Shown here in pieces: positions 22,577-32,907 of a stretch of 64,000 nt of DNA. A model generated the notes under the pieces. It did no database searches, was not told where the DNA came from, and saw only the letters and a list, made by a program, of their open reading frames with translations. The stretch's first letter is position 1; each line of letters opens with the position of its first letter. Origin of the DNA: Balanoglossus misakiensis (taxonomy: Eukaryota > Hemichordata); contig CM082588.2 of the NCBI GenBank assembly GCA_040954595.2, positions 11,532,001-11,596,000 of the forward strand, in the 5' to 3' direction. The translations under genes and the position numbers were made by a program.

Positions 22577-22590
22577 TTCTCCCGGGCCGC
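22577..22590 (-). promoter_or_regulatory. Polypurine tract of BEL/Pao element 1
   Basis: On the - strand GCGGCCCGGGAGAA precedes the LTR start. BEL/Pao element 2 has GCGGGGGAGAA at the same place, which supports the assignment. 22591-22707 is the short untranslated tail after pol. Confidence 0.55.
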
Positions 22591-22707
22591 AAAAGTGAAC
22601 AAGAAATCAAGAATAAACTAGAAAATCCTGAAATACATGCAAACTAGAAAAATCAGATTGTCCATTGTTCGATTGTCATTGAAACACAGACAATGTCAAT
22701 GTCCACT

Positions 22708-25700
22708 TCATGTCGATACGGAGCGCGAGTTCACTTCCAGCGGGAAGAGTTTGCTCACTGGCCTTGTGGTGTGTCCCTTGGCGGTTCTGATTTCCGCTGA
22801 TCGGACTAGGTTGTCGCGTCCGTAGTTCAATCGTTCCACCGTAGCCAAAGTCCATTCCAGGCGTCGTTTGATGTCTTCATGTACAAGGACCACGTCCCCA
22901 ACCTGTATCTTGTTGCCGGGACTCCCTATTGGCGAGTGGTTTTCACGTAGCGCGGGCAAATATTCCGATACCCATCGTCGCCAAAATCGCGTCTGGAGCG
23001 TAGCCATCAGAGTGTAGCGCTTGTTTAGATCGCTATGGTTACCGTAGGTCGGGTCGGTGAGTTCATCGTCTTCGACGGTGAGATAAGGTACCGTTGTCAA
23101 GGGGCGTCCGTGTAATAAATGAGCGGGCGTCAACGGCACGGCGTCTTCAGCATCCGAAGAAACATATGTGATCGGTCGGTCGTTTATTACGGCCTCAACT
23201 TCGGTCAGCAAGGTATACAGTTCATTGAATGTCACGTAGGCGCGTCCTAAGACCTTCTTTATTGCGGTCTTAGTTATTCCGATTAGCCGTTCCCAAAATC
23301 CCCCGAACCAAGGGGCTCGTTTCGGGATGAAGTTCCACTGGCATCGTCTGTTGGCGAGATGAGCCTTCACTTCGGGCGCGTCGAATAAACGGCGTAGTTC
23401 GGCGGCCGCGGACACGAAGTTAGACGCGTTATCTGATATCATTTTGCTCGGTAGCGAGCGTCTTGCAGCGAAACGGCGGAATGCTTGTAGAAAGCTATTC
23501 GCGGACAAGTCGTCAACAAGTTCCAAATGCACGGCGCGTGTAACAGCGCAAGTGAACAGGCAGACATACACCTTTTTCTCTCGTACAGGTTTGGGCGATT
23601 TGATGTACAACGCTCCGGTGAAGTCAACTCCGGTTACGTTGAAAGGCGGGGCTGTTTTCACACGATCTGCTTGTAGCGGTGCTTGTCTTGGGTAGCTGTA
23701 GGCGTGCCCGTTGATTTTGCGGCATGTGACACACTTACTCAGTAGAGCTCTCACGGTACGGCGTATTCTCGGTATCCAGAATTTCTGCCGTAAATGAGCT
23801 ACAGTCGATTGTACTCCGGCGTGAAGTAAACGCGAATGCGCGTCGCGAATGACGAGTTCCGTGAATCGATGGTTTCGCGGTAGCAGAATTGGGAATTTGG
23901 CGTCGAAGCCAATTGGCGCGTTATGTAGTCTGCTATCACATCTTGTGATGTCTCTGTCATCAGTGAAAAGATTCAGCGGCTTCGTCAGAGCGGCTCGTTG
24001 TCCTGTTTCGCCGAAAGTCTGTTTTTGGGTGTCCTTGATCCATGTGTTTTCGGCATGTTGTATTTCCTCAGCTGTGAGGGGACCGAATTTCCGAGTGCTG
24101 TTCCGTTTTATGTTCGAAACGAATCTTAGCACTTGTGCGGTGACACGGAGAAGTTTGTTCAACGTGCTGAACCGATTCGCGTCAATCACTTGTTGTATTC
24201 CGGTAGTCTGGGGCTTAGCGGTCAAACAGTCCGCGAGTTTTTCATCTTGAAGTCTCGTCTCGAGGGGGTTACTCGCGGGGAGAAGTTCCGATTCATTCAC
24301 CGTCGATACCGGTGCGTGGTGAATCGCGCTGTCGAACACTTCGCTTATAGGCCAGTCGCCTTGTTTCAGCCAAGGTGGGCCGTTCCACCAAAGGCCAGAC
24401 TCACGTAGATCAGCGATAGAAATCCCGCGGGTCAGCAAATCTGCCGGATTGTCCCCCGTGGGACAGTATTTCGCGGTGCAGGAAATCGCGTTTATTTCTC
24501 TTACACGATTGGCAACGAAGATCGGAAGTTTCTTGTCGCTGTTTAACCAATGTAGGACTATTTGACTATCAGACCACAGAATTTTCTCTGTGATGCGAAT
24601 TTTGCCTTGTAGGGAGTTTGAGACGAATTGCAACAGCCTTGCACCGATCAAGGCGGCCATCAGTTCGAGGCGCGGGAGAGTGAACTCTCTGAGAGGTGCC
24701 ACGCGATTCTTTGCCATGACAAGCGCGGTTTGATTGGCATGTCGTAAGTAGGCGACGGCTCCATAGGCCTTCATGCTCGAGTCGGCGAACACGTGGAGCT
24801 CATAGTTTTGATTGACAGGCGAGTTGTCAAAATATCGGCGATTGAGTTTCAACGTGGTCGTTTCGCGTATTTCTCTTGCGATGTCTGTCCACTGTTTATT
24901 GAGTTCGTTTTCTAGCGGTTCGTCCCAGGCGAGACCTTTTATCCACAGTTGCTGTATAAACAGTTTCGCCTTAATGAGAACTGGCGAAAGATACCCCAGA
25001 GGGTCGTATAAGCTGGCAGTGGTTCGAACCACTTCACGTTTCGTAGTGAGATTGTCCGGTATTTGGAGATTCTTCTTCGCGTAGGCGAGTTCGTCGGTTT
25101 CGGTTAACCAGCGAAGTCCTAGTGTGTTCACGTCAGTAGCGCGTTCGAGTTTATCATCCTTTGCAGCAAGTGCGCGAACATCTTCACAGTTACTCGACCA
25201 ACTTCGTAGATTGAATCCGCAAGATTCTAACAGACGGTTTGACTCTCTGTAGTAGTCAACTGCTTCGCTCGGGCTGTCAGCTCCGCTGAGTATGTTGTCA
25301 ACGTAGATATTATTTTTGAGATCGATGGAAGTTGGCGTGGATTGAGCGGACTCGAGATGGGTTTTCACGACTGCGTTTAAAATGAATGGCGAGCAAACTG
25401 CGCCGAATAGAACCACCTTGAAGCGATATGTTTTGAAGTCGCTTTCCGGGTCTGTCGGATCAGACAACCACAAAAACTTCGTGAATTGACGATCGCTTTC
25501 GTCAAGTCGAACATGCAGAAAAGCCTTTTCTATGTCACTCGTAAAGGCAAAGCGGTTTGCGCGAAACCGAAGTAGAATTTGTGTGAGGTCGTTGAGCAGA
25601 GGCGGGCCGGTTTGCAAACAGTCATTCAAACTCGGTGTGTCGGTAGATTGCCTGCAACTACAATCATACACGATTCTGATTGGCGTAGTGGCTGAATCTT

Positions 25701-25941
25701 TTTTCACGGGGCGATGGGGCAAGTAGTGACCGGTGCGGCGCGTGTCCATGTCGCCTGGTACTTCTTCGATGAAATCTCGCGATTCCTGATCAGAAATGAT
25801 TTTGTCATACGCTTTCAGAATGTCCGGTGAAAGCCTACGCACCATAGAACGCGTGCGATTATCAGTGACCCCGTAGTTAACGGGTAGTGACGGGTGGTTG
25901 GACTTCCATGGCAACTTCGCGATATATGTGCCATTTTCGAT
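22708..25941 (-). CDS. pol: Pol of BEL/Pao element 1: RT, RNase H, integrase (N-terminus missing)
   Basis: No stop occurs from the foldback junction to TGA at 22708-22710. I count residues from the TTG at 25914, which is not a real start because the frame is open to 25941. RT: first catalytic Asp at about 127 (T-S-D-I-E-K-A-F) and Y-V-D-N at 204-207, where most RTs have Y-V-D-D. A-S-L-Y-D-P-L-G-Y at about 300-308 is a hallmark of Pao-type pol. RNase H covers 371-500 with acidic residues at about 378, 417 and 449. Integrase has an H-H-C-C finger (about 693-731) and D764, D828, E875 in the G-V-D-F-T-G, S-D-N-A-S and F-W-E-R-L contexts. A C-terminal module (V-G-D-V-V-L-V) closes it. The 1,068-residue uninterrupted frame suggests recent activity before truncation. 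Gag and protease are absent. Confidence 0.93.
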   Translation of the reverse strand: MENGTYIAKLPWKSNHPSLPVNYGVTDNRTRSMVRRLSPDILKAYDKIISDQESRDFIEEVPGDMDTRRTGHYLPHRPVKKDSATTPIRIVYDCSCRQSTDTPSLNDCLQTGPPLLNDLTQILLRFRANRFAFTSDIEKAFLHVRLDESDRQFTKFLWLSDPTDPESDFKTYRFKVVLFGAVCSPFILNAVVKTHLESAQSTPTSIDLKNNIYVDNILSGADSPSEAVDYYRESNRLLESCGFNLRSWSSNCEDVRALAAKDDKLERATDVNTLGLRWLTETDELAYAKKNLQIPDNLTTKREVVRTTASLYDPLGYLSPVLIKAKLFIQQLWIKGLAWDEPLENELNKQWTDIAREIRETTTLKLNRRYFDNSPVNQNYELHVFADSSMKAYGAVAYLRHANQTALVMAKNRVAPLREFTLPRLELMAALIGARLLQFVSNSLQGKIRITEKILWSDSQIVLHWLNSDKKLPIFVANRVREINAISCTAKYCPTGDNPADLLTRGISIADLRESGLWWNGPPWLKQGDWPISEVFDSAIHHAPVSTVNESELLPASNPLETRLQDEKLADCLTAKPQTTGIQQVIDANRFSTLNKLLRVTAQVLRFVSNIKRNSTRKFGPLTAEEIQHAENTWIKDTQKQTFGETGQRAALTKPLNLFTDDRDITRCDSRLHNAPIGFDAKFPILLPRNHRFTELVIRDAHSRLLHAGVQSTVAHLRQKFWIPRIRRTVRALLSKCVTCRKINGHAYSYPRQAPLQADRVKTAPPFNVTGVDFTGALYIKSPKPVREKKVYVCLFTCAVTRAVHLELVDDLSANSFLQAFRRFAARRSLPSKMISDNASNFVSAAAELRRLFDAPEVKAHLANRRCQWNFIPKRAPWFGGFWERLIGITKTAIKKVLGRAYVTFNELYTLLTEVEAVINDRPITYVSSDAEDAVPLTPAHLLHGRPLTTVPYLTVEDDELTDPTYGNHSDLNKRYTLMATLQTRFWRRWVSEYLPALRENHSPIGSPGNKIQVGDVVLVHEDIKRRLEWTLATVERLNYGRDNLVRSAEIRTAKGHTTRPVSKLFPLEVNSRSVST

Positions 25942-25943
25942 GC

Positions 25944-25977
25944 AACAGTATAGAAAACATTTTCCAATTTCCGAAAA
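25944..25977. repeat. Left terminal inverted repeat of the foldback element
   Basis: These 34 bases are complementary to 28914-28947 without mismatch. The next inward bases differ. The stretch 25978-26470 is AT-rich and unrecognised. Confidence 0.9.
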
Positions 25978-26470
25978 ACCTCTTTTTTACATAATTACTG
26001 CTGAAAAAGTTAGAAATTTATGAAAATATTCCCCATTCTTTGCCAATTTCTAATGAAAAAATCACATAAAGGTATTCTTAGTCTCTTTCCTGCAGCTGTA
26101 CAGCAGGAAAAATGCATTTTGTCATATTTTGGCTTTAAACTCAAATTAAAATTTATCTGTGAAAAAACTGAGTCTCCTTCAAAGCCACGTACATGACAGT
26201 CCTTTTGATTTTTTTCTAATGAAATTTTGTCTCCATGTTTATTATGTGTAATATTTCTATTGAAAATTTGCAAGTGCGTGAATTGTTTGTAAAATTTCGC
26301 CAGAAAAAACAACAGCATCAAAAAGTAAATCTGAAACCCAATATTTATTACAAGAATTGTTAGATTAATATCCGTATCACACAAATCCGTTGGATTTCGT
26401 ATGAATTTTAGGAAATAAGCACTGCTCATTGACAAATCCATATTTTGCAGCTGAAATACTTGGAAAAGAG

Positions 26471-27140
26471 TCAGTGGCATGTGAGAGCTTGGAAATTTCC
26501 AAGCACTGACAAGGGTCAGTGGTCGGAAATTTCCAGACACTCAGGGAATGTGAGAGTCTGGAAATTTCCAAGCACTGACAAGGGTCAGTGGTCGGAAATT
26601 TGCAGACACTCAGGGAATGTGAGAGCTTAGAAATTTCCAAGCACTGACAAGGGTCAGTGGTCGGAAATTTCCAGACACTCAGGGAATGTGAGAGCCTGGA
26701 AATTTCCAAGCACTGACAAGGGTCAGTGGTCGGAAATTTCCAGACACTCAGGGAATGTGAGAGCCTGGAAATTTCCAAGCACTGACAAGGGTCAGTGGTC
26801 GGACATTTCCAGACACTCAGGGAATGTGAGAGCTTAGAAATTTCCAAGCACTGACAAGGGTCAGTGGTCGGAAATTTCCAGACACTCAGGGAATGTGAGA
26901 GCTTAGAAATTTCCAAGCACTGACAAGGGTCAGTGGTCGGAAATTTCCAGACACTCAGGGAATGTGAGAGCCTGGAAATTTCCAAGCACTGACAAGGGCA
27001 GTGGTCGGAAATTTCCAGACACTCAGAGAATGTGAGAGCTTAGAAATTTCCGAGCACTGACAAGGGTCAGTGGTCGGAAATTTCCGGACACTCAGGGAAT
27101 GTGAGAGCCTTGAACTTTCCAAGCACTGACAGGGTCGTGG
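26471..27140. repeat. 69-bp minisatellite, left array (about 9.7 copies)
   Basis: AAGCACTGAC recurs every 69 bases (for example 26501 and 26570). Each monomer has two GGAAATTTCC palindromes and a small hairpin CACTGAC-AAGG-GTCAGTG. Because 69 is divisible by three, long frames run through it (23-residue peptide repeat); these are not genes. Confidence 0.95.
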
Positions 27141-27189
27141 TAGTCCTCCGTACATGTCTGCGTTCTCCCGGCTTCCAGCACATCTCTGC

Positions 27190-27583
27190 AAGGCTCCGTG
27201 GACAAAACTGATTCGTCTGAGATCCGGATCCGGACAGCAGCTTTTCGGCCGAGATTCGATTTTATCGGGGGGAATCTTTCCCCCGTCTACCCACAAATGA
27301 CTCCAAATATGATGCAATTAACTTCCGAGCCGCTCGCTTTCTGATTTTCTCTTGTGTTTACCTGTTGAGATCGCCATATTGAATACAGTGAGGTTATCTC
27401 AATGGGTAAACACAAAAGTTTCAGAAAGCGAGCGGTTCGGATGTTAGAAGAAATCAATCGCGGAGTCGGTTATAACCGGTTAGTAGACAGGGAAAGGATA
27501 TTCTCCCGATAAAATCGAATTTCGGCGAAAAGCTCTGGTACGGATCTGGACCGCAGACGCACCAGGTTTGTCTAAGGAGCCTT
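27190..27583. repeat. Nested 394-bp imperfect inverted repeat
   Basis: The left arm (27190-27371, starting AAGGCTCC) and right arm (27396-27583, ending GGAGCCTT) are complementary with mismatches. Strong blocks are TTCGATTTTATCGGG, CCGCTCGCTTTCTGA and TTGTGTTTACC. The loop is about 24 bases. No direct repeat flanks it. It looks like a smaller MITE inside the larger element, or the element's own core. Confidence 0.75.
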
Positions 27584-27639
27584 AGCGACACAATGTTCAT
27601 GACAGGCTTCGCCTACCAACTCCTCTGAGTTAGCCCATA

Positions 27640-27880
27640 CACTAGTTGTTTATTGGGAATTGGTATTGTTTATCTGACATAATTGTTCTTTCTACTCTGT
27701 ATACAAAGTCACAACTTCACAACTACCAAATGCTATTGTTCTTGAATTATGCAGTGTTACCAAATGTCACAGATCAAACCACTGTATATAAAGAAGTATT
27801 GGCCATCCCGCCCCTCTCTCTTCATTCTGAACCTATTCCCAAGTGTACGCGGTACATTTGTTGGTGCCGAGACCAGGATG
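27640..27880 (+). other. Possible retroelement LTR end with TATA box and primer-site-like sequence
   Basis: TATATAAAG at 27785-27793 is followed by about 70 bases and then TTGGTGCCGAGACC at 27861-27874, which resembles BEL/Pao or Gypsy primer sites that begin TGGTGCC. A short frame with ATG follows but no gag is recognisable. This is a tentative reading based on motif spacing only. Confidence 0.3.
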
Positions 27881-28040
27881 TCGGGCATGGAGAGAGATAG
27901 AGAAGAACAGCAGAAGTGGCCACTGCAGTCAAATGACCAAACTCATCCGTAGGGTTGACGATATAAACACAGGCGAAGTTCCTCAACAGATCGTTTTCCT
28001 AAAGGCCATAATTTGAAACATGATAGAGAAACTCAAGATT

Positions 28041-28657
28041 TACAAGCACTGACCCTGTCAATGCTTGGAAATTTCCAGGCTCTCACATTCCCCGAGTGTC
28101 TGGAAATTTCCGGCCACTGACCCTTGTCAGTGCTTGGAAATTTCTAAGCTCTCACATTCCCTGAGTGTTTGGAAATTTCCGACCACTGACCCTTGTCAGT
28201 GCTTGGAAATTTCTAAGCTCTCACATTCCCTGAGTGTTTGGAAATTTCCGACCACTGACCCTGTCAATGCTTGGAAATTTCCAGGCTCTCACATTCCCCG
28301 AGTGTCTGGAAATTTCCGACCACTGACCCTGTCGATGCTTGGAAATTTCCAGGCTCTCACATTCCCTGAGTGTCTGGAAATTTCCGACCACTGACCCTTG
28401 TCAGTGCTTGGAAATTTCTAAGCTCTCACATTCCCTGAGTGTTTGGAAATTTCCGACCACTGACCCTTGTCAGTGCTTGGAAATTTCCAGGCTCTCACAT
28501 TCCCTGAGTGTCTGGAAATTTCCGACCACTGACCCTTGTCAGTGCTTGGAAATTTCCAGGCTCTCACATTCCCTGAGTGTCTGGAAATTTCCGACCACTG
28601 ACCCTTGTCAGTGCTTGGAAATTTCCAGGCTCTCACATTTCCAAGCACTGACCCTTC
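28041..28657. repeat. 69-bp minisatellite, right array, inverted (about 8.9 copies)
   Basis: It has the same monomer as 26471-27140 in opposite orientation, so the two arrays could pair as arms of one large stem. Several copies carry small deletions (CCCTGTCAATG for CCCTTGTCAGTG). The last few bases (28638-28650) revert to the left-array orientation. Confidence 0.95.
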
Positions 28658-28913
28658 TGGAGTGACTAGCAATTTTTGCAAATTGTACTATTAATTGAAT
28701 TCATAATTTATTTATTAGTTTTTTTCAATGAAATATTCAAATCCATACAAACCAAAGATGGCTCCTTCATTATTTCTATGGAAATTTCACAGTTTATTCT
28801 TTTCTTTCTGCACACTCGCAAACATCTTGAAAATAATCATAGAAAAATATCGAAATATATTGTACTGTGAACAAAACACTAATTTCCTTGAAAAAAGTTT
28901 AAAAAACGGCTAC

Positions 28914-28947
28914 TTTTCGGAAATTGGAAAATGTTTTCTATACTGTT
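28914..28947. repeat. Right terminal inverted repeat of the foldback element
   Basis: It is complementary to 25944-25977. Satellite sequence AGAGCCAGGCCGAAGG starts at 28948. The stretch 28658-28913 is AT-rich and unrecognised. Confidence 0.9.
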
Positions 28948-29461
28948 AGAGCCAGGCCGAAGGAAATCCGACTTGATCACCGTTGCTAACGAACGCTAGT
29001 GTCTGTCATGGTGTGCCGGGGTTTTAGTCGAGCCAGGCCGTAGGAGATCTGACTTGATCATCGTGGTCAATGTACGCGTGTTTCCGCTCGAAAGTGCCGG
29101 GGCTTCAGCTAAACCAGGCCGTAGGAAATCCGACGTAATCACCGTTGATAACTTACGCCAGTCTGTGTCATATAGAGCCGGTGCACCAGCCGAGTCACGC
29201 CGTAGGAAATCTGCCTTGATCAACGTGGTCAATGTTAGCCTGTTTCTGCTCTAGAGTGCCGGGGCTTTATCCAAGCCATGCCGTAGAAAATCTGACTTGA
29301 TCACCGTTGCTAACGTACGCTAGTGTCTGTCATATTGTGTCGGAGATTTAGCCGAGCCAGGCCGTAGAAAAATCGACTTGTTCAACGTTACCAGTGTGCA
29401 ACTGTTTCTGCTCTAGAGTGTCAGGGTTTTAGCCGACTTATGCTGTAGGAAATCTGAGTTG
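28948..29461. repeat. Partial satellite unit after the foldback element (7 monomers)
   Basis: The array resumes in the spacer, one base into AGAGCCAGGCC, and contains seven 81-bp monomers. The AT-rich half of this unit is missing. Confidence 0.9.
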
Positions 29462-32400
29462 ATGAACGGGAATTCAATGTTAGAAAACCCGTGTGGAAAG
29501 TATCTCTACCCGTTTGAAACTAAGAAAAGAGTTTATTCTTATTTATTTTGTAAAAAAAGACAATTTTTCGAAAAAAAGTCGAAAATGGTAATTTTGTCTT
29601 GGGTGATTCAAATTATACCGCCTTTTCTGGAATTTGCAGCCCTTTTTACAAGAGAACGGCACTTCATGCTCCATAATATTTCCGAAAATGAAGAAAAGAG
29701 TTAATTTTTTATGATTTTTTAAAAATTTACCATTTTTGTCAAAATATGGCCAAAATGGCTATTTTTTCTTGAATTCCGTCAATATCTCTGCATTTTTGGA
29801 GTGGTCGAAAGTTTTAACATACAATCAACATGTCATATATGATCAGGGCACCAAATTCGAAGAACAAAGGTTTTTTTATTTTTTTTCTAAAAATGACATT
29901 TTTAAGGAAAATTGAGTAAAACGCAATTTTGTCTGCAGTGAGCCAAATTAGACGGTCTTTTGTGGAATTTGTATCGATATATACATACGAAGAGCATTCT
30001 ATACTCCATCAGATTTCCGAAAATGTAGAAAACAGGTATTTTTTGTAATTTTCAAAAATTTACCATTTTGACCAAATTGTGGCTAAAATTGTTATTTTCG
30101 TGTTGAATGCCGCCAGTGTCACTGCTTTTAAAAGTCATAAAAACTTTTAGCATACAAGCAATTGTTTATATATGATCAGGTCACCGAATTAAAAAAATAA
30201 AGAATGTTTTGCCTAAAAATGACCTTTTTGGTGCAAAAACGAATAAAACGCAATTTTGTATTAAATCAGCTCATTCAGAGTGCATTTTTATAATCAGCAC
30301 CATTTTTACGTATAATGGAAATTTCATACATCATCAGATATCCAAATATGAAAAAAATGATTTAGATTTTAGATGATTGTCCAAAATTAGCTGATATCAA
30401 ATAAATGTAGTATTGAACCGTTCTGTCCCCCCCCCCCCCTACACTATATGCGGTACGCCGATGTCAGCTTACCCGGCAGTACTGCAGGCCGTGCCCCCAA
30501 CTAACGTCGGTGTTTGAAACGCCCTTGTTAAATTCGGGCTTTCTCTATAAATTGACAGGCAATAATGCAGTCCTACCCGAACAAATGTCGAGTGTTGACC
30601 CGCTGTGACTTTCCCTCTTCGGTTTGCCCGTCTTAGCCAACGTCTTTGTACTAGAGTGTCGGGTCTTTTGCAGAGCCAGGCCGAAGGAAATCCGACTTGA
30701 TCACCGTTGCTAACGAACGCTAGTGTCTGTCATGGTGTGCCGGGGTTTTAGTCGAGCCAGGCCGTAGGAGATCTGACTTAATCACCGTGGTCAATGTACG
30801 CGTGTTTCCGCTCGAAAGTGCCGGGGCTTCAGCTAAACCAGGCCGTAGGAAATCCGACGTAATCACCGTTGATAACTTACTCCAGTCTATGTCATATAGA
30901 GCCGGTGCACCAGCGGAGTCACGCCGTAGGAAATCTGGCTTGATCAACGTGGTCTCTGTACGCGTGTTTCTGCTCTAGAGTGCCGGGGCTTTATCCAAGC
31001 CATGCCGTAGAAAATCTGACTTGATCACCGTTGCTAACGTACGCTAGTGTCTGTCATATTGTGTCGGAGATTTAGCCGAGCCAGGCCGTAGAAAAATCGA
31101 CTTGTTCAACGTTACCAGTGTGCAACTGTTTCTGCTCTAGAGTGTCAGGGTTTTAGCCGACTTATGCTGTAGGAAATCTGAGTTGATGAACGGGAATTCA
31201 ATGTTAGAAAACCCGTGTGGAAAGTATCTCTACCCGTTTGAAACTAAGAAAAGAGTTTATTCTTATTTATTTTGTAAAAAAAGACAATTTTTCGAAAAAA
31301 AGTCGAAAATGGTAATTTTGTCTTGGGTGATTCAAATTATACCGCCTTTTCTGGAATTTGCAGCCCTTTTTACAAGAGAACGGCACTTCATGCTACATAA
31401 TATTTCCGAAAATGAAGAAAAGAGTTAATTTTTTATGATTTTTTAAAAATTTACCATTTTTGTCAAAATATGGCCAAAATGGCTATTTTTTCTTGAATTC
31501 CGTCAATATCTCTGCATTTTTGGAGTGGTCGAAAGTTTTAACATACAATCAACATGTCATATATGATCAGGGCACCAAATTCGAAGAACAAAGGTTTTTT
31601 TATTTTTTTTCTAAAAATGACATTTTTAAGGAAAATTGAGTAAAACGCAATTTTGTCTGCAGTGAGCCAAATTAGACGGTCTTTTGTGGAATTTGTATCG
31701 ATATATACATACGAAGAGCATTCTATACTCCATCAGATTTCCGAAAATGTAGAAAACAGGTATTTTTTGTAATTTTCAAAAATTTACCATTTTGACCAAA
31801 TTGTGGCTAAAATTGTTATTTTCGTGTTGAATGCCGCCAGTGTCACTGCTTTTAAAAGTCATAAAAACTTTTAGCATACAAGCAATTGTTTATATATGAT
31901 CAGGTCACCGAATTAAAAAAATAAAGAATGTTTTGCCTAAAAATGACCTTTTTGGTGCAAAAACGAATAAAACGCAATTTTGTATTAAATCAGCTCATTC
32001 AGAGTGCATTTTTATAATCAGCACCATTTTTACGTATAATGGAAATTTCATACATCATCAGATATCCAAATATGAAAAAAATGATTTAGATTTTAGATGA
32101 TTGTCCAAAATTAGCTGATATCAAATAAATGTAGTATTGAACCGTTCTGTCCCCCCCCCCCTACACTATATGCGGTACGCCGATGTCAGCTTACCCGGCA
32201 GTACTGCAGGCCGTGCCCCCAACTAACGTCGGTGTTTGAAACGCCCTTGTTAAATTCGGGCGTTCTCTATAAATTGACAGGCAATAATGCAGTCCTACCC
32301 GAACAAATGTCGAGTGTTGACCCGCTGTGACTTTCCCTCTTCGGTTTGCCCGTCTTAGCCAACGTCTTTGTACTAGAGTGTCGGGTCTTTTGCAGAGCCA

Positions 32401-32907
32401 GGCCGAAGGAAATCCGACTTGATCACCGTTGCTAACGAACGCTAGTGTCTGTCATGGTGTGCCGGGGTTTTAGTCGAGCCAGGCCGTAGGAGATCTGACT
32501 TAATCACCGTGGTCAATGTACGCGTGTTTCCGCTCGAAAGTGCCGGGGCTTCAGCTAAACCAGGCCGTAGGAAATCCGACGTAATCACCGTTGATAACTT
32601 ACTCCAGTCTATGTCATATAGAGCCGGTGCACCAGCGGAGTCACGCCGTAGGAAATCTGGCTTGATCAACGTGGTCTCTGTACGCGTGTTTCTGCTCTAG
32701 AGTGCCGGGGCTTTATCCAAGCCATGCCGTAGAAAATCTGACTTGATCACCGTTGCTAACGTACGCTAGTGTCTGTCATATTGTGTCGGAGATTTAGCCG
32801 AGCCAGGCCGTAGAAAAATCGACTTGTTCAACGTTACCAGTGTGCAACTGTTTCTGCTCTAGAGTGTCAGGGTTTTAGCCGACTTATGCTGTAGGAAATC
32901 TGAGTTG
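29462..32907. repeat. Two near-identical 1.72-kb satellite units
   Basis: Units 29462-31185 and 31186-32907 each have seven monomers; in the first, the conserved CCGTAG-type anchors fall at 30681, 30762, 30843, 30924, 31005, 31086 and 31167, exactly 81 apart. The two copies differ mainly in poly-C length, so they are a recent duplication. Confidence 0.93.

Larger units (their letters stand above)
22268..25943 (-). mobile_element. BEL/Pao LTR retrotransposon, element 1, 5'-truncated
   Basis: On the - strand it has RT, RNase H, integrase, a polypurine tract and an LTR. Gag, protease and the 5' LTR are missing: the coding sequence runs straight into the terminal inverted repeat of the foldback element at 25944. 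The missing part does not reappear beyond that element (28948 is satellite), so this is a deletion or rearrangement rather than simple nesting. Confidence 0.9.
25944..28947. mobile_element. Foldback element with 34-bp TIRs and inverted minisatellite arms, 3.0 kb
   Basis: The ends are perfect inverted copies over 34 bases: AACAGTATAGAAAACATTTT and onward on the left, the complement ending at 28947 on the right. Inside, a 69-bp minisatellite array (26471-27140) is mirrored by an inverted array (28041-28657). The centre holds a nested hairpin (27190-27583) and an LTR-like fragment (about 27640-27880). No transposase frame is recognised; a 176-codon frame at 26010-26540 (- strand) matches nothing I know. 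The design recalls Foldback-type elements, whose long inverted repeats contain tandem repeats. The flanks show no convincing target duplication. Confidence 0.8.

Noticed and set aside
22637-22825. + strand frames antisense to BEL/Pao pol (several between 22637 and 25726)
   Set aside because: They are shadows of the conserved - strand pol frame.
26010-26540. A 176-codon - strand frame at the left of the foldback element as a possible transposase
   Set aside because: No DDE, HUH or other nuclease motif is visible, the composition is AT-driven, and the start lies in the minisatellite.
26377-26985. A 202-codon - strand frame with a 23-residue repeat in the minisatellite
   Set aside because: It is explained by the 69-bp period being divisible by three; the inverted array shows the same peptide on the other strand.
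26471-27140. CRISPR-like array
   Set aside because: The repeats are contiguous 69-bp monomers without unique spacers, in a eukaryotic context.
29459-29704. An 81-codon + strand frame that recurs in many satellite units
   Set aside because: It appears only where an A run near its middle has one particular length; other units break or shift the frame. The peptide is low-complexity (K, F, L, I-rich) and unrelated to any protein I know. It is a by-product of repeat similarity.
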